From assembly GCA_020152595.1 (NCBI GenBank), contig JAIGNY010001203.1:591001-655000 (forward strand): DNA of 64,000 nucleotides, in the 5' to 3' direction. Each line of letters starts with the position of its first letter. Within the stretch, counting starts at the first letter, position 1. The DNA is from Chiridota heheva. Lineage: Eukaryota; Echinodermata; Holothuroidea; Apodida; Chiridotidae. Positions 12,186 to 24,383 of the stretch are shown one piece after another. The notes under the pieces are model-generated. The model made no database searches. It saw only the letters and a program-made list of their open reading frames with translations, and had not been told where the DNA came from. A program made the position numbers and the translations under genes.

Positions 12186-12562
12186 TGAATTGCTAAAACT
12201 GACCTCAAAGAACATTGTTATTCATAAATATGACAGAATTATTTGAGTCCTGTATAAACTGAAGAGCGATATGCATGCAGAGCTGAATCTTATTTCCTGT
12301 AAGCTGGAGCCCTTGCCTTTTAATTTGTTACCCAAGAAATCAATTGCTACTATAATTATGACCCTTCCAATGCATAAATATTACAAATTCATGGGGTAAC
12401 ACAGCATAGTTCCAGAGTAGATTTAGGAGCAGTGTGGAGCCCTTCTTACAAAACACTACAATTTTCACTTAATATTTGCAAAATTCTCCCCTTCCTCTAA
12501 ATACTGGTTGAGCCATGGAAAAAATCTGGTATTGAAATCTTGATGTTCCAAAACTACTGTAG

Positions 12563-12845
12563 TATAGTAGTCACACTAAGGTTCAATTTTTTTTTCTTTC
12601 TCCTTGTGTAATTTTTTGGGAGGGATTTTTAAAAACGGAGGGGGAGGGGGTTTGTCAACAACAAAATGCAAAAATGCCAAAATTACCAAACAAAAAGTCC
12701 AATAATACCAAAAATGGTAAATTTGGCATTTTTGGCCATTCATTTTTTCTCTCAGGAATTTACCACCCCAATTAATTATTTTTTTAGCAGGAATTTTATC
12801 AAATTAAAAAATACGCAAAAATCCCGCACCATAATATGAACACTG
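12563..12845. mobile_element. hAT-type MITE with 8-bp target duplication
   Basis: A 283-bp element is flanked by TACTGTAG at 12,555-12,562 and 12,846-12,853. The right end reverse-complements to CAGTGTTCATATTATGG. The left end (TCACACTAAGGTTCAA) is diverged but matches the right arm of the element at 5,044-5,984. Eight-bp duplication and a CAGTG terminus are typical of hAT transposons. There is no coding capacity. Confidence 0.6.
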
Positions 12846-12853
12846 TACTGTAG

Positions 12854-15193
12854 GATAAGTTTAGTAGTGTAGCATGTTCATGTATGTATACTATTGGTGA
12901 AGTAAACATTGCAAATTTTAAGGAGACATAAGGTCTGATCCAATCATTATTGCATATGATAAGAGGATAACAATCTTAACCAACGGCCAAACACAGTAAG
13001 TCAAAATCTTCTTCCTATCTCAAGTTATTTATGTTTCAAATCGACACATGGGGGCTGCCATTTTGTTCAATTCTGTATTGCAATATTGTGCATGATGACA
13101 TAATTTCCCCAATAGAGACATAAGGATTATAATGTTTTTCTTCATAAATATGATTAAAGTTTTTATTCCAAAATGATGTGACACAAAATTTTAACAGCAT
13201 GTTTTGATAATTTCATGTGATCACAAAAATGTCCTAGACCATTACAAAAGGAACACAATTTTTCATAAGCTAGAAAACTTGAGATAGATTATAAAGAAAT
13301 ACAAAGCATTCCAACATACTGCTGGGCTGATGACATCATAATGTGCATGTTTTGAAATCAAAATGGCAGCTCCCATGGTACTATTAAGTAGTAGTATTAC
13401 AATTTTAATAATTACAAAAAAATGTATTAGATTGCTTAAGGGAGTTATGAAGCTTAATCAGTACATTTGTTATTTTCAATTCTATTACATGATATAAGGA
13501 TTATGTCAGACTTTATGACTCCTTTAACTTACATTATTCCATCAGATACTGTACGTGTACAAATGACTGAAATCAGACTAGTAGGAATAATATCTTCATG
13601 TTCTTCAAAAGTTCTTTTTTGGTTTTATATTTTCAATGAAATTTGTTTTGAGATATGATTGACAACCATTGGTGTGTGTCAGCAGAGACTTGCTATTGAA
13701 ACTGAGTACTAAACATGTACAGTGACTGTCATCTACGAGATGAAAATTGTTTGGAAAAAATGTATCCATTTAATAGTAAAAATATCTCATCTGATATGTT
13801 TCAAATACTGTATATCTCTGCACAACTGTCCCTCTGCATCCTCCCAACCCCAGCAACAATATTCTGGGGGCAGTGCTGGCAAGGTCTCTGAAAGCAACTC
13901 ATAATATGCTTATCCAGGACTTTGTCAAAACAGCTGCTCAGGTGATAAACCTATTTGTGTCGGAACTGAAAGATTAATATTCATGTACAACGCCCTGGAC
14001 TAACAAGCCTTATTAATTAACCCTATTAAACACTACGATGACTCACTTTGTAAACTCATATCTACCAAGTACACAAAACGATAGTTCGGCCCTTCCATCA
14101 TGAGCTACACAAACATCAAAGGGATCAAATAATTCAAAACAAATATCGGAAGGGAAAACAAAGAAAGTTGCCATTATATTCCATTCTTTCAAGACCACAA
14201 TATAAACTGTACTTTCTCCACCTTCTTCTCAGTTCAAAAGCAAACCTGCAAATGTACAATATTTTGTTTGCTTTACATTATTACAGTACATAGCAAGAAT
14301 ACTACAGGTCTATGGACATCTGTTGAGGGTTGTATCACCTACTAGATAGAGTTTGCAATATTGCATAGAACAGCATGGATTTGGGGGATAGCTCTATAGC
14401 TTGCATGTAATGCTTGATCAAATTTTGAAGAATTTTCAATATACAGTATCAACAATTTTGTGATGCATGATTTGGGAAAGTTTAAAACCTTTTTTTATTT
14501 TAGTCACTAAAGATTGCAAATCGATTGCAAATTAAATAGTAAATTACAGTATTTTAAACACGATGAAAACATAAATGAATGTTTTTTATTTTAAATATGA
14601 AAAATTTCAATACAAGGTGACTAAGGGAATATGCTTTCATTGCATCTTTATAAAATGTCTATGGATTATTTGCATTGCCACGATCCGTGAGTATTTCGTT
14701 TAGCCCATTTATACAACAGGTTAATTTCTTAACAAAGCAAAAAAAAGATGTAAACTTTTCTCGTTTCTTTTTTTTTTTATGCATTTTAAACAATCTAACA
14801 TGGAAATTTCATTAAAAAAATATTAATGTTTTGGCATCACATTTATATGCATATTTAATGCATGATTAAAAGTCCTTTGCCCATGCATTAAATACGCATA
14901 GGCTGTAAACACTTCGCCTCAACATTAATCTTGAATTATTACAGTATTTCTTGGTTTGTGTTTGGCTGATTTCTATATGCCATGTATTGATGACATTGGT
15001 GTACATAATCAAACAATCTTCTTTTGATTCGCTTTTTGTACATTCATCCCTTCATCTAGAAATTCTTGTTCAAATTTTATATTATTCTCACAATGTCTAT
15101 AACAAGGAAATTCTAAATAGCACACTTCAGATATATACTCTTAAAACCTTTTTTTACCTGGAAATAGAGAAGGTTAAATAATGAAGGTCTTAC
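12854..15193. other. AT-rich stretch, mostly unassigned
   Basis: A short match to the fold-back MITE family (gtacaaatgactgaaatcag, near 13,558) is probably a decayed fragment. A polypyrimidine-AG site near 13,850 precedes a short frame on plus, and a ttgctttcag site precedes a short frame on minus, so neither is convincing. No other structure was seen. Confidence 0.4.
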
Positions 15194-15226
15194 ATGTTTG
15201 ACAGTACTGCACCAGTACTGTTCTGG
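15194..15226 (-). CDS. Candidate exon 2 of an unrecognised minus-strand gene
   Basis: A 33-nt segment enters and leaves at phase 1, ends at a GTAAGA donor, and continues the frame of the upstream candidate start exon (15,522-15,561) with ARTVLVQYCQT. Its acceptor (ttgagaatatag) is poor in pyrimidines. Short length and weak acceptor make this tentative. Confidence 0.15.
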
Positions 15227-15521
15227 CTATATTCTCAATTACAAAGTGATTAAAGTTAGGTCATGGGTAGCTGAACACTGATAATGGAATGAATTTGATT
15301 CAATGAACATTATGTACAGGGAAAAGAGTGTAGATCCTCTTTGAAAAGATAAAGGTTACAAAAGCTCCAGTACAACAATGACAGAACACAAGGGAAATTT
15401 TGGGGAAAAATCAAGTGATATTTATGCCAGTTTTTGTCACTATTTACAAATGGTATGCACTGCAATACAAAGTACATCAACTCAAACTGCATATTATTTC
15501 TCTAGTATGAGTAAGCTGTAC

Positions 15522-15561
15522 CTGGGCTTTCCAGATCAAATTCAGTGATACTGTTCTTCAT
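15522..15561 (-). CDS. Candidate start exon (MKNSITEFDLESP)
   Basis: On the minus strand an ATG at 15,561 opens 13 codons plus one base before a donor (CCAG|GTACAG). The peptide MKNSITEFDLESP is not recognised. Upstream in frame there is a stop 9 nt before the ATG, consistent with a start exon. There is no homology, and a chance ORF of this length is easy to obtain. Confidence 0.22.
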
Positions 15562-16316
15562 GTCTACTGCCTATCTTGTATAATACAATTTCTATAACCC
15601 GTGCATTAGATCCTGTGAATGCACAACAATAATTATTTGGTTTATTTCATATTCAAAACAGGGAATTTTTTTAAGAAAGCGATGAAATATAAGTAAACTT
15701 TTATTGTTTTTCATTCTTTTATATTTGTTTTTTTATTGCATTTTAAACAAATTAACACAAAAAATTTATTAAAAGATTCATGTATTGGCAACATTTTTAA
15801 CATTAATCTTTAATTCAAAGAGATACTTTGCTGTATTTTGTATTTTTTAAACTGATTTCAAATATTTGCCAAATTTTCTTATGTGCCAATTTTTGAGATC
15901 AAATTGAGGGTGTGGATAGTAACTACAGTAGTACAGAGAGCTTACATTTTATTGCAAACTTCCTTATTTATCCTTTCAAATTCTATCACTTCTGGTTTGT
16001 TGATGTTTAATATATCGCTTATTCAACGTGTTTCGCTTTCAATTTATAAATGTATATTAAAATTGTAATAAAAACCAGTGAGTCACTTACTTTCAAATTA
16101 ACAATATTCTATCGTTTCAGAATATCGTTTATGGAACTTACACCCAGGAAAATATGACAAAATGCCTACATTGCTCCAGGGACTTCAGTATGTACTGTAG
16201 CCTAATAGGCATAATTAGTGTACAGTATGTACTGTATAAGGTCTGAAATGTGCAAGAAATTTCAAGCTTCTTACAAGCAACCAGGGAAAAAAATTGCATA
16301 CTGCCTATTTTCCTTA
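15562..16316. other. AT-rich stretch without recognised gene
   Basis: Only AT-rich sequence and short open frames were seen. A small set of acagta/tactgt words occurs around 16,190-16,240. Confidence 0.45.
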
Positions 16317-17090
16317 AAGGATTAGTTCAGTAGTCAAGCATGTCCATCTTATATGAAAGAGGACTTCAAAAGAAACAAAATGGTGAAGAAAGCATTTAAA
16401 ATTATCATTCCGTTAAGGAGATATTCAAGTTTAAAATTTGGTATCATTTGTGTACAAACGACTGAAATCAGACTAGTTGTGATATCACAGCCTCAGATTC
16501 CTCAAAATCTTTATGTATTTTAGAGAAAGTTAATTTGATTTTTTCATTATTTGAATTATTTTTCCTTAAACTTTCTTCAGGTGGTATATTATAAATACCC
16601 TTCCTAGATTCACTTTTACTACTTTTTTAAATATCCCATGAATTTAAAGCCACAAAATCGCAGGACAAAATATAATGGAATACATAAAGACTTTGAGAAA
16701 TCTGAGGCTATGACATCACAACTAGTCTGATTTCAGTTGTTTGTACTTAACTGATGCCGACGCCGACGACGATGAGTGAACACACAATTACAATGACGGG
16801 GTCATCGTCTGCATATTCAGTTATGATAGTAACAATGCTATCACGAAACTCCTAATATGACGCGGACGAGAACACAAGCAAGACGTACAGACAGACATAA
16901 CATAACCAAGTCAATGTCCACGGCCTTTGATAGCCAGTTGTGGTGCACTGGCGACATAACTGATACCAAATTTTAAACTTAAATATCTCCTCAACGGAAT
17001 AAGATTTTTGAATGCTTTCTTCACCATTTTGTTTCTTTTGAAGACCACTTTCATATAAGATGGATATGCTTGACCATTAAACTAATTCTT
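16317..17090. mobile_element. Fold-back MITE, copy A (TA-flanked, SINE inserted)
   Basis: The two halves are inverted copies. The left reads AAGGATTAGTTCAGTAGTCA and onward through gaaacaaaatggtgaagaaa. The right ends with the same sequence reverse-complemented and closes in CTAATTCTT. The element is flanked by TA, which fits a Tc1/mariner-type MITE. Each arm exceeds 150 bp and contains gactgaaatcagactagt. A SINE sits in the middle at 16,756-16,956. Relatives occur at 17,204-17,541, 26,062-26,546 and 27,205-27,766. Confidence 0.75.
16756..16956 (-). mobile_element. Headless SINE copy with 8-bp target duplication
   Basis: The insert is flanked by TAACTGAT at 16,748-16,755 and 16,957-16,964. 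On the minus strand it begins tgtcgccagtgcaccacaac and ends in a (GTC)n-like tail. The body matches the SINE at 62,551-62,820 but lacks that copy's tRNA-like head. The 5' end falls at the same place as in the copy at 39,923-40,112. Confidence 0.85.
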
Positions 17091-17203
17091 TAAGGGACTA
17101 TAGTAGCCTACATGCACAGTGTCTGTATGAGATCCAGCATGCAAATAAATAAAAGTATCTGAGCAATGAGCTATCATTAAAATCACTTTGATATCCCGTT
17201 TAG

Positions 17204-17541
17204 TTGAACTTCAGTAGTCACACAAGTTAATCTCATATAGAAAAATACTTCAAAAGAAACAAAATGATAAAGAAACCGTTCAAAAATCTTTCCCCATATC
17301 AGATATTCAAGTTTTGAGTTATTTCATTTTGTAGAACAACTGAAATTAGACTAGTTCTGATGCCACGCCTTCACATAAACTCTCTATATGTATAGTATTC
17401 AATTTTATTTTGGACTGATAGTTTGTGGCTTAAAAATCATTTAAAATGTCAGGAAAGTGGTAAAACATAATCTTTTAAGGTAAACTTTAATTTGCCACAA
17501 ATATGAGATGAACTTGCCTGACCACTGAACTACATAAAAAG
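17204..17541. mobile_element. Fold-back MITE, copy B (diverged)
   Basis: The left arm keeps cttcagtagtca, cttcaaaagaaacaaaatga and gaaattagactagt. The right end (cttgcctgaccactgaact) is the inverted counterpart. The copy is more diverged and shorter than copies A, C and D. Confidence 0.6.
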
Positions 17542-18857
17542 GTACTACTGTATGTGGTCAAGGTCAGCATGTGTCATTGTAGTAATAAATCGTTCATCTT
17601 CTTCGCTGTACAGTACTTTTCCATTGAGGTTCCTTAGGAGATGCCACAAGTTTTCTGTTCTTAATATAAATTGTCCCAATTATCCCAATGACTGTCCATG
17701 TATGGACCGGTGGCATACCGAAAGTACTGCCCAACTAAATCACTAAGAAAATACAGTATGACAAGAATGTACTGGTTAAAATATTTAAAGTATCCGTTTA
17801 AATAAATCACTAAGAATTCACCCGTACACACTTTTGTTATCAGCATTGGCAAAAAATAAGTATATATCTTTTAATCGGTTTTTCCAACATATAATAAGTA
17901 TATTTCTTTTTATTGGTTTTTCCAACATATCTTACTGTCCATGCCCTTGAAAGTTTCAGATCTGTTTTGACACTTTCATAATTTCAAACATTTCAACTTG
18001 AACTGAACAAAGAAAATAGAAAAGCAACGCAGGTCAATGACAAACATAAGTTATAAATCTGTCTTTTTCTGCATTTCTAGTACAACCTTACTATTTCCTA
18101 CCCACCACAAATCGTAATGCAAACATTCTGTACAACCAGTCCTCTTTTGTCCAACTTTTAACAAATTGAGAAGTAATCTCTGTAAACACTTAGAGCTAAA
18201 GCGCTTCTAATTAATACACCCAATAAGGCCAAAGTCCCGGGCCACACATTCCACCCACTATGTGTCATCAAAGCCTGTCATAGGTTTTCCCACTGCACTT
18301 GTGAAATTTCACAAGTTTTCAAGAACAAACGTACTTTGGGTGTTTGATCAATCAGACAAAATAGGGATGGGATGTTTTATATCAGTTATTAGATTAACAG
18401 TAATATCACAAGTACAGACAGAATGTTTCATTTGAAGGTTTACATCATCACATCAGTAATATTACAAAATTTGAAACAAAAACCTTTATGGCCACCGCAC
18501 AGTACAGTAAGTGCAGAAATTAGTGCAAATACTGTATTTCAACAAATACATGGTAATTCTAATATTGTGAAAATATCCAGTATATCAATTGTAGTCCATG
18601 AGAACATGAATGAAATCTAGTTTTATTTGGTTGGACATTTCAACAAATTTTAAATCCTTTTTTGATTAATTAACATTTAAAACTGAACAAGTAGTTGTTT
18701 TGTTTCATTCGTTTATTAGCTTTTCAACTGTTGTATAGAATTTGCATAAAAAACCAGAGTTAGGCAAGGTATGATAACTTATCACCAATACTTTTTTTTT
18801 TGTATATCAATGACATTGAAGATGTACACTGAACAATTCTACTTAATCAGGTATTAC
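17542..18857. other. Stretch without recognised gene
   Basis: A short direct duplication of tatwtcttttwatyggttttt followed by ccaacatat occurs near 17,862-17,925. Short open frames have no domains. Confidence 0.4.
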
Positions 18858-19570
18858 CAGATCCCTAGCTTTGCTGTTTTACAAGGGTGGCCCACCCTGC
18901 CCCTCCATTGGCCCGCCCTGCCCCTCCATTGGCCCACCCTACCCCTCCATTGGCCCGCCCTACCCCTCCAATGGCCTGCCCTGCCCCTCCATTGGCCCAC
19001 CCTGCCCCTCCATTGGCCCGCCCTACCCCTCCATTGGCCCGCCCTGCCCCTCCATTGGCCTGCCCTGCCCCTCCATTGGCCTGCCTTGCCCCTCCATTGG
19101 CCTGCCCTGCCCCTGGGGGTCCACCCTTTCCCCCTGGGGGTCCACCCTTTCCCCTGGGGTCTGCCCTTTCCCCTGGGGTCCACCCTTTCCCCTGGGGTCC
19201 GCCCTTTCCCCTGGGGTCTACCCTTTCCCCTGGGGTCCGCCCTGCCCCTCATGAGAATTTTTTTTATTTTATTTTTATTTAGATTTTAACTTAATAATCT
19301 TTATTGACCTCATAATTAAAATAGCTTACATGGATACAGAACACAGAATAATAGCATAGTAAGCATTTGTCCTGTTTGGCTCATGAATGGTCCTTATCAT
19401 TCAGAACAGTTTTATTCTGAGGTATGATTATAGCTAAAATTCCAAAGCTTTTTCACCATAAATTGAGCCTTTGGACTCCATGCCGAAAAGACGCAGCGCT
19501 TCGTGTGCGCATTAATGTGCCCCTGAACAAGTCTAGCACCCTGCCCCTTATTAAATCAAGCTAGGGTCTG
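18858..19570. mobile_element. CAGACCCC-ended TIR element, copy 1
   Basis: Ends are CAGATCCCTAGCTTTGCTG and the inverted caagctagggtctg, flanked by ATTAC at 18,853-18,857 and 19,571-19,575. The interior has a GC-rich left segment, expanded here into a minisatellite, and a conserved right segment with ttacatggatacagaacaca, tcctgtttggctcatga and ccgaaaagacgcagcgcttc. No transposase is present. Terminal CAG and a 5-bp duplication would fit an hAT-type MITE, but copy 3 shows 7 bp, so the superfamily is unsettled. Confidence 0.85.
18889..19252. repeat. GC-rich 20-21-bp minisatellite inside TIR copy 1
   Basis: About ten units of cccctccattggcccgccctg type are followed by about seven units of cccctggggtccaccctttc type. 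All three plus frames and one minus frame stay open because of the period and base composition, producing proline-rich or arginine/glycine-rich translations that should not be taken as proteins. Confidence 0.9.
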
Positions 19571-19777
19571 ATTACTGTCAATAGCAAAAACTTACGCTGC
19601 GGATGATCTTGTAATATTTTCGTTTAATGGATATTCACTGCAAAACATTTGAATGTTTTTATGATAACTGTTGTGTTTTAAATAATACTTGATAAAACGA
19701 GGAGGTTATCTTGCAAAACATAAAAGTTTTTTTTTTTTTTAGCGAAATAAACTAGAAGCTGTCAATTTTTACAACTA

Positions 19778-20111
19778 CTTAGGCCTGGGATTTACCCCCA
19801 AAGGGGGTATAGTCAGCAGCCCAAGACTAATTAGGCCTGGGATTCTACTTAAGCCTGGGATTCACCCCAAAGGGGATATGGTCAGCAACACAAGATAACC
19901 TTAGGCCTAAGTTTCACCCCAAAGGGGGTATGGTCAGCAACACAAGATAACCTTAGGCCTGGGATTCACCCCAAAGGGGGTATGGTCAGCAACACAAGAT
20001 AACCTTAGGCCTGGGACTCACCCAAAAGGGGTATGGTCAGCAACACAAGATAACCTTAGGCCTGGGATTTTCCCCAAAGGGAGTATGGTCAGCAGCACAA
20101 GATAACCTTAG
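19778..20111. repeat. ~53-bp tandem repeat (6-7 units)
   Basis: Units contain aggcctgggattcacccc, aaagggggtatggtcagc and aacacaagataacctt. The array directly abuts the start of a LINE fragment. Confidence 0.9.
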
Positions 20112-21344
20112 ATCTTCTGCCCATTCAGCTCTTTTCAGAATAAAAAGTTTTTTGTTGAATATCCCATCTCTTTCAGTCAGAAACATTTTACAAAATATTT
20201 GATTCCAAAATTCTTCCTATTTTAACTTATGGTGCAGAGGTTTGGGGGCCAACAACCACGAAAGTTCTCTTAGAGTTAATAATCAATTTCACAAATATCT
20301 TTTAGGACTTTCTATTAGTGCTACTAACCTTCTAGCAATAGGAGAGCTTGGTAGAAATTCTTTAAAAAAATTCACTGGTGTGAAACAAATTCGGTATTGG
20401 TTGAAAATTACTAAGCATAGCAACTATAACAACAATAGATGCACCACATTATTATTACTTTGCTAATATTGAATTCCAATGAATATTAAAACTATTCTTT
20501 GTAGCAAGGGTTTTGGTCATGTATGGTGGTATAACCAAGGTGTTGGTGATGATAATTTATTCATGGATATTTTCAAGCAAAGGATTTTAAACATTGATAA
20601 GCAAGGTAGGACGAGTTCTCTCCATGAATTTGATTATTTACGTACTATAAGTTGTTTAAATGTAATAAATATGTAGAACCCTATGTTTTTTTTATCTTCG
20701 TAATTATAATCAAAGGAAATTGTTGGCTAAGTTCCGTTGTGGCTATATTAATATTAATGTGAACACGGGCGCATGAAAAACATTGAGTACATTCAAATAG
20801 TCTGTTCATTTTGTAATAGCAGGGATATTGATGATGAGTTACATTTTTGATTATTTTGTCCTTTCCATTCAGTTCTGCGCTCAAAATACATTCCTCTATA
20901 TTATTCAACCTATCCTGATTGCATAAATTTAGCTCTCTCCTAAGTAGCGACTTCAAAACTGTTTGTTTATCTCTTTCAAATGTTGTAATGCATGCATTGA
21001 AGTCCCGTGAACCAGCCTGACATGCAGTTATGTGTATCCCCTTTGTTCCTGATGTCATTCATTATATATTTCAAACGTCTTATTTTGAAAGTTATACACA
21101 GTTGTTTTAACAGCTCAGGCAAAGTATTTATGTTGTCATATGAAATGTCGTATTTATATCATGGATTATATATTATATGTAATCATACTTCATATGTTTC
21201 CTAATATATTTATCATTATTGTTTTATCAAGTTAAGTACATTCCTTTTCACAACATGGACACCTCATGTTATTGTCAAATAATGTGTATGTATGATATTG
21301 TAAATGTGACAAAGGCCGATGGCCAAATAAACAAAACGAAACGA
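20112..21344 (+). mobile_element. 5'-truncated CR1/L2-like LINE (C-terminal ORF end and 3' UTR)
   Basis: Conceptual translation gives ILPILTYGAEVWG at 20,210-20,248, then a block ending ISATNLLAIGELGRN, then LCSKGFGHVW and a frame-broken LAKFRCGYI with a CxxC...H zinc-knuckle remnant (about 20,730-20,860). This is the region after the RT domain in CR1/L2-group non-LTR elements. Stops and frameshifts show it is dead. The 3' end is probably at the aataaacaaaacgaaacga string near 21,340. Confidence 0.75.
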
Positions 21345-21796
21345 CATGTAGGTACAGAAGTGTCCATTGTTGGAAAGATAATCTAAAGCTGATAAATCTG
21401 ATACAGAAATTTTGCAATCACCCTGGGTCCCTTATTACTGTATGTCAATGAGGGTCCTCCCATCACTTGTCACTTTTGTACCATACTAGTTGCATGTGCA
21501 CAGCTTGCAGATATTATTTTCATAAAATCTTCATCCCAAATTCCACATCTGCATGGCCTAGTTTTGTAGTTTATAAATCTCTTCCCACACACTTCAAGAA
21601 ATCCTGTTTGTGACCAGGATGATAGGATCTGTATTTCAGCTGGGAAGGTATAGTGTGCTGGGTAAATGTAAAGATATACAGTACTAGATTTCGATTTGAT
21701 TTCAAAAATATTAAATGGCATCTTTATTTTTGAAAAGTTATTCATATTTAACAGCTGGTCAATTCATAAAATATTTTGAATTTTAAATTTTTATAG

Positions 21797-21907
21797 TGGA
21801 AACTTCAGTTGAATATCTAAAAGAGTTGGAAGCTAGAAAAATGTTGATCAAACAACTTCAATTGGCAAAAGTTATCCCATCCGTCCCCAAGGCAGCTCAA
21901 AAAACAG
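21797..21907 (+). CDS. Exon of an unidentified gene
   Basis: A 111-nt segment has a good acceptor (aaatttttatag) and donor (ACAG|GTAATA). It is open in the frame that enters and leaves at phase 1, and reads ETSVEYLKELEARKMLIKQL followed by QLAKVIPSVPKAAQKT. The charged, leucine-rich first half could be an amphipathic or coiled-coil helix. It joins in phase with the candidate terminal exon at 25,804-25,955, producing a GAT (Asp) codon at the junction. A 14-bp repeat array begins 24 bp after its donor. The family is not recognised and upstream exons were not found. Confidence 0.6.
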
Positions 21908-21931
21908 GTAATAAAAGTAACAGCAAAATCA

Positions 21932-22117
21932 AATTTGAGGTGATCAATGTGAGGTGATCAATGTGAGGTGATGAATTTGAGGTGATAAATTTGAGGTGAT
22001 GAATTTGAGGTGATGAACATGAGGTGATGAATTTGAGGTGATGAATTTGAGGTGATTAATTTAAGGTGATCAATTTGAAGTGATCAATTTGAGGTGATCA
22101 ATTTGAGGTGATCAAAT
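21932..22117. repeat. 14-bp tandem repeat (~13 units)
   Basis: Units are variants of tttgaggtgatgaa/tttgaggtgatcaa. The array lies at the start of the putative intron following the exon at 21,797-21,907. Confidence 0.9.
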
Positions 22118-22494
22118 TTCTCAAAACATACATGTACATGTACAGTACTAAACTTTATAATACAAATTTGACACAGTTTAAAGGCAAATCTGCTGTTCTG
22201 CTCCGAATGAAAAAAAACTTTTTAGAATTGTTCATGACACAAAAATTGCTCTTACGCACTTACCGTATATGTACAAAAGCTGTGTGTTATAAAATACAAA
22301 ACAATGACCACAAATGGTTTGATCACTTTAATATTAAAAACAGAATGTCATCAGCAACTGAAACTATTTTAGATTTCCTGAAGTGCTTTAATAAGGTAAA
22401 AATTAGGAATCACATACTACTGCATGCATCATTGACACTCACAGTACTGTCATGACAGCTTGGAAATTTGACAAGATTTTTTATTTAAAGATAA
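22118..22494. other. Stretch without recognised gene
   Basis: An open frame of 115 codons (22,108-22,455) has no recognised domain and no splice support. Nothing else was seen. Confidence 0.35.
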
Positions 22495-22909
22495 GCCTAC
22501 TAGCTTTGCTGTTTCACAGAGGCAGCCCACCCTGCCCCCTGGAGGTCTGCCCTGCCCCTCATGAAAGAATAAATTTATATATATTTATTAAAAAAATAGA
22601 TTTAATTTTTTGTTTAACTTTATATATTATCTTCATTAACCTCATGAATAAAATACCTTACATGGCTACATAACACAGAATGATAGAATAGTAAGCAATG
22701 GTCCTGTTTGGCTCATGACTGGTCCTTATCAATCAGAATAGTTTCATTCTGAGGTACGATTATAGCTAAAATCCCAGAACTTCTTCACTATGAGATTGAG
22801 CCTTACCCCTGGATGCCACGCCGAAAAGACGCAGCGCTTCACGTGCATATTAATGTGCCCCTCAACAAGTCTAGCACCCTGCCTCTTTTTAAATCAAGCT
22901 AGGGGTCTG
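22495..22909. mobile_element. CAGACCCC-ended TIR element, copy 2
   Basis: The right end (aatcaagctaggggtctg) and the interior (ttacatggctacataacaca, ccgaaaagacgcagcgcttc) match copies 1, 3 and 4. The left TIR is damaged (cctactagctttgctg). The GC-rich segment is short here, without minisatellite expansion. It directly abuts an (AT)n tract. Confidence 0.8.
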
Positions 22910-23128
<219 letters not shown>

Positions 23129-23341
23129 TTCATTGCAAGGAGACACTATAGGTTACCCTTGTACAAGTGAAGCAAGCAAATAGAGTTGCCACCTCAATTG
23201 AACTTCAACACAAAAACCATGTGATGCTTCTGTTTACTTCCTCCTACACAAAGGTGTTAGCTTTCAAAATCACAATTAAAATCTTGACAAACAAGAATGA
23301 TTAATGCAATAAGACTGCAGATGGGCAGTGCAGGTTCTTAA

Positions 23342-23822
23342 GGCCACGTTCTCACTGATCTCCAAAACATGATCCATGATGGTAACCTTGCTCCATGATT
23401 TTAGATAAAAGGTCATGTGTTCTCCTCCAAGTGTGAGCCTATGATCAGACACATTGCAGGTGATATGATCACGGGTTATGAGTGACCCTGAATTGGAAAA
23501 GTCAGTCATTGAAAACCTCATAAAAAAACATGGAGCAGGCTTCCCAAGCAAAATAAAGAAGTTTTAACAGGATAATACTAAACATAACTAATGTGATCAC
23601 AGGTCACTCATATGTGTTAACAAACTTTTAACAAAGAATCTCATTGGTGAATTTGATCGCTTGCTGTAGATCATGATCCTACATGCTATAGTATCCTCAT
23701 GCACGATAACGATTAAGTGACTGCGATCAGATCCGGTGAGAATTCTCACAGTAACAAAATTGGGGGATCTGATAGCTGTGGTGGATCTAATCGCAAGCCC
23801 ATACCCAAGTGGGAACACCCTC
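23342..23822. mobile_element. TTAA-flanked TIR-like element
   Basis: The 481-bp segment is bounded by TTAA at 23,338-23,341 and 23,823-23,826. Its left end (ggccacgttctcact) resembles the inverted right end (gagggtgttcccact) at 10 of 15 positions. The interior is rich in gatca words and some inverted pairs. A piggyBac-type MITE is possible; the similarity of the ends is modest. Confidence 0.35.
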
Positions 23823-24383
23823 TTAAAAAACAACACCAACTCCTGCTGTGATTGGTAATCTGACCTGGCAAAAACCTACATCCATTCCTTTGAAGTCACG
23901 CTGCGTGACCCAACTTCATCCACTCGCTTTTTGAGCCATAATAGCACAAATTTCATTTTAACAGTATTTAATTATTCATTCACTCTGAACTCATATTTTA
24001 CAATGTAAGTAGAGTAGGGTGTAATAACTGTACCAAAATAGAAGGCTGATTTTTCCAAAGGGTCAATGCCTTTCTCATTCCTGGCATATCAAAGGTATGA
24101 AGTTTCCTGATATAAACTGAAGCATGCCAAATATGTACAGCTGTATCTTTTGATCTTTATTCTTCATTTTCTTCATGTTTAATATCAATGTCTTGGAGTA
24201 AATTTGTAGGAACAAACGCAAAGAGACCTTATATTCTCTCCAGTATACAATAATCTGCCCTTATTTATAACAAATTTGTTTTTGGCATGAACAACCCCCA
24301 ATTACTGTAGGTCAACACACCAAGATGCTGAATCCATCCAAGCTTTCCATGGCACAAGCAGAGAGCACATGACTCCCCCATCC

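Noticed and set aside
13848..13904. Polypyrimidine-AG followed by QQYSGGSAGKVSESNS-stop, a possible terminal exon on plus
   Set aside because: The minus strand has an equally plausible acceptor and frame over the same bases, and nothing links either to other exons.
18854..19289. Three overlapping open frames of 127-172 codons, proline/leucine-rich on plus, arginine/glycine-rich on minus
   Set aside because: Produced by a 20-21-bp GC-rich minisatellite that is open in several frames; no start context or homology.
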